Source: Anaerohalosphaeraceae bacterium (GTDB lineage Bacteria; Planctomycetota; Phycisphaerae; Sedimentisphaerales; Anaerohalosphaeraceae). From it: a stretch of DNA of 57,160 nt. The notes below the pieces were generated by a model that had not been told where the DNA came from, did not search any database, and worked only from the letters and a program-made list of their open reading frames with translations. Position 1 is the first letter of the stretch; each line of letters opens with the position of its first letter. The position numbers and the translations under genes were made by a program. The DNA lies in contig DAOVIC010000001.1 in the NCBI GenBank assembly GCA_030671565.1, positions 1 through 57,160 on the forward strand, given 5' to 3'. Shown one piece after another: positions 56,273 to 57,160 of the stretch.

Positions 56273-57049
56273 ATGAGACAACGACAACAGAAAATCGTAG
56301 AATACGTAAATAAAGTCGGCATCGCCTCCTTCGACGACCTAGGCAAGCTGTTTGGCGTCTCACCCTTTACCATAAGACGCGATGCAGATTACCTTACCAA
56401 TGCACATCTGGTTCTGCGAGTCAAAGGCGGTGTACAGAAGATCGAATCGCCCGCACAATTTCGCGAGGCTCAGATCGTAAATCGCCTTCAGATCAACACG
56501 AAAGAAAAGGAACTGATAGCCGATTGTGCAATCCAGTTCATTGAACCGGGCGACTCGATCTTTCTCGACGGATCGACAACGGTAAGCTGGCTTGCACGAA
56601 ACCTTGCCAGGCTGGACCCGGAAATAACCATAGTGACTAACTCACTGATGATCTCGCTGGAATTGGCAAAGGCCCAAAACATAAGACTGATCGGATTAGG
56701 CGGCGTTTTCGACACCGAGACATATTCGTTCGTAGGGTTCGAACCGGACTCGCAGGCAGATTCTTTTCACATCAACAAAGCTTTCTTTTCCAGCACATGC
56801 CTTGTACCAGAAGAGGGAACATATGAAAACGCTGCATTCAACGCATATACAAAACGCTTTGCCGCACAACGGTCCGACAAGATTTTCCTCCTTGCCGATG
56901 CGAATAAATTGGGCAAAAAGGCACTTACACGTGTCCTGAAAACCAGCCAGATAGACGTGCTCATAACAGATAAAACACTAAGCGAAAAAGACGCTTCGGC
57001 ATTTAAGAAAAATAACGTTGAAGTTGTTGTTGTAAAAAATCAAAAGTAG
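56273..57049 (+). CDS. DeoR-family transcriptional regulator
   Basis: A 258-residue DeoR-type repressor. The N-terminal winged helix-turn-helix is [20 protein letters not shown] followed by [20 protein letters not shown] (residues about 1-50). The C-terminal sensor domain binds a sugar phosphate in this family: [42 protein letters not shown] and [19 protein letters not shown] start at the ATG at 56273 because the HTH then begins in the usual place. A TTG at 56222 would add 17 residues. No good ribosome binding site is visible at either. Divergent from E1, it probably represses the sugar operon. Confidence 0.9.
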   Translation: MRQRQQKIVEYVNKVGIASFDDLGKLFGVSPFTIRRDADYLTNAHLVLRVKGGVQKIESPAQFREAQIVNRLQINTKEKELIADCAIQFIEPGDSIFLDGSTTVSWLARNLARLDPEITIVTNSLMISLELAKAQNIRLIGLGGVFDTETYSFVGFEPDSQADSFHINKAFFSSTCLVPEEGTYENAAFNAYTKRFAAQRSDKIFLLADANKLGKKALTRVLKTSQIDVLITDKTLSEKDASAFKKNNVEVVVVKNQK

Positions 57050-57059
57050 GAGTTATAAA

Positions 57060-57160
57060 ATGTATGACGTTGCGGTATTAGGAGCAGGTCCAGGCGGTTA
57101 TGTAGCAGCACTTCGCGCATCGATGCGTGGCGCAAAAGTTTGCATCATCGAAGAAAAATA
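57060..57160 (+). CDS. lpdA: Dihydrolipoamide dehydrogenase (E3), 5' part only
   Basis: The frame opens with [20 protein letters not shown], the dinucleotide-binding GxGxxG (GAGPGG) of flavoprotein disulfide reductases, and runs off the window end after 33 codons. AGGAG lies seven bases before the ATG and the DeoR stop is 10 bases upstream, so the two are co-transcribed. With E1 and E2 on the other strand, this supplies the E3 component. Family identity is secure; lpd rather than another member is inferred from context. Confidence 0.88.
   Translation, partial: MYDVAVLGAGPGGYVAALRASMRGAKVCIIEEK

Overview
The window looks like chromosomal DNA of a Planctomycetota bacterium, most likely of the Phycisphaerae/Sedimentisphaerales type. 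This is an inference. It rests on moderate GC content, a secreted PKD-LamG-LamG protein ending in a dockerin-like GDGIVNMEDF segment, a monomeric NADP isocitrate dehydrogenase, a fused pyruvate dehydrogenase E1 alpha-beta, and an exosortase-type exopolysaccharide (EPS) locus. No rRNA, tRNA or CRISPR array was seen, and no transposase gene.

Layout. (1) 1-3116: monomeric isocitrate dehydrogenase (minus strand) and a small coiled-coil protein gene with its own terminator. (2) 3513-5152 (plus): a Wza-like outer-membrane polysaccharide export lipoprotein and an unknown membrane protein. (3) 5290-28516 (minus): about 16 tightly packed genes, many with ATGA or short overlaps, forming an EPS operon. 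In transcription order they are an EpsI-family protein, a flippase fused to a pyruvyltransferase, an FrhB-like Fe-S protein, a Wzy-like polymerase/ligase, GT2, a polysaccharide deacetylase, two FemAB/GNAT-like acyltransferases, GT4, an Alg14/Alg13-like pair, a nucleotidyltransferase-beta-helix-exosortase fusion, Wzz plus BY-kinase, a polyprenyl-phosphate sugar transferase with a similar N-terminal module, a giant TPR protein and a GerE/LuxR regulator. (4) 28984-32289 (plus): a large secreted multidomain protein. (5) 32595-42981 (minus): a type IV pilus/type II secretion-like operon (PilB, PilT, PilC, pilin, PilM, PilN, PilO, a ParA-like ATPase, a PilP/GspC-like protein, secretin). (6) 43641-55936 (minus): a deoxyhexose (rhamnose-type) catabolic operon led by pyruvate dehydrogenase E1 and E2, then rhamnulokinase, a PHP-like protein, an unusual double-Rossmann MDR dehydrogenase, a bifunctional rhamnulose-1-phosphate aldolase/SDR and a Na+/solute symporter. 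(7) 56273-end (plus): a divergent DeoR regulator followed by the start of dihydrolipoamide dehydrogenase (E3).

How it fits together. The EPS block contains building-block modification, lipid-linked assembly, flipping, polymerisation, chain-length control and export, plus an exosortase and its usual partner EpsI. No protein in the window carries a recognisable PEP-CTERM-like tail, so substrates are presumably encoded elsewhere. The sugar operon would split a deoxyhexulose phosphate into DHAP and lactaldehyde, whose oxidation leads to pyruvate and then to acetyl-CoA through the co-encoded E1/E2/E3. The DeoR gene sits between two divergent sigma70-like promoters.

The most unusual items are the exosortase fused behind a GlmU-like module, the matching module on the sugar transferase, the flippase-pyruvyltransferase fusion, a three-copy 97-bp intergenic repeat family, a palindromic 169-bp inverted-repeat element whose ends also bracket the E1 gene, and the double-Rossmann dehydrogenase.
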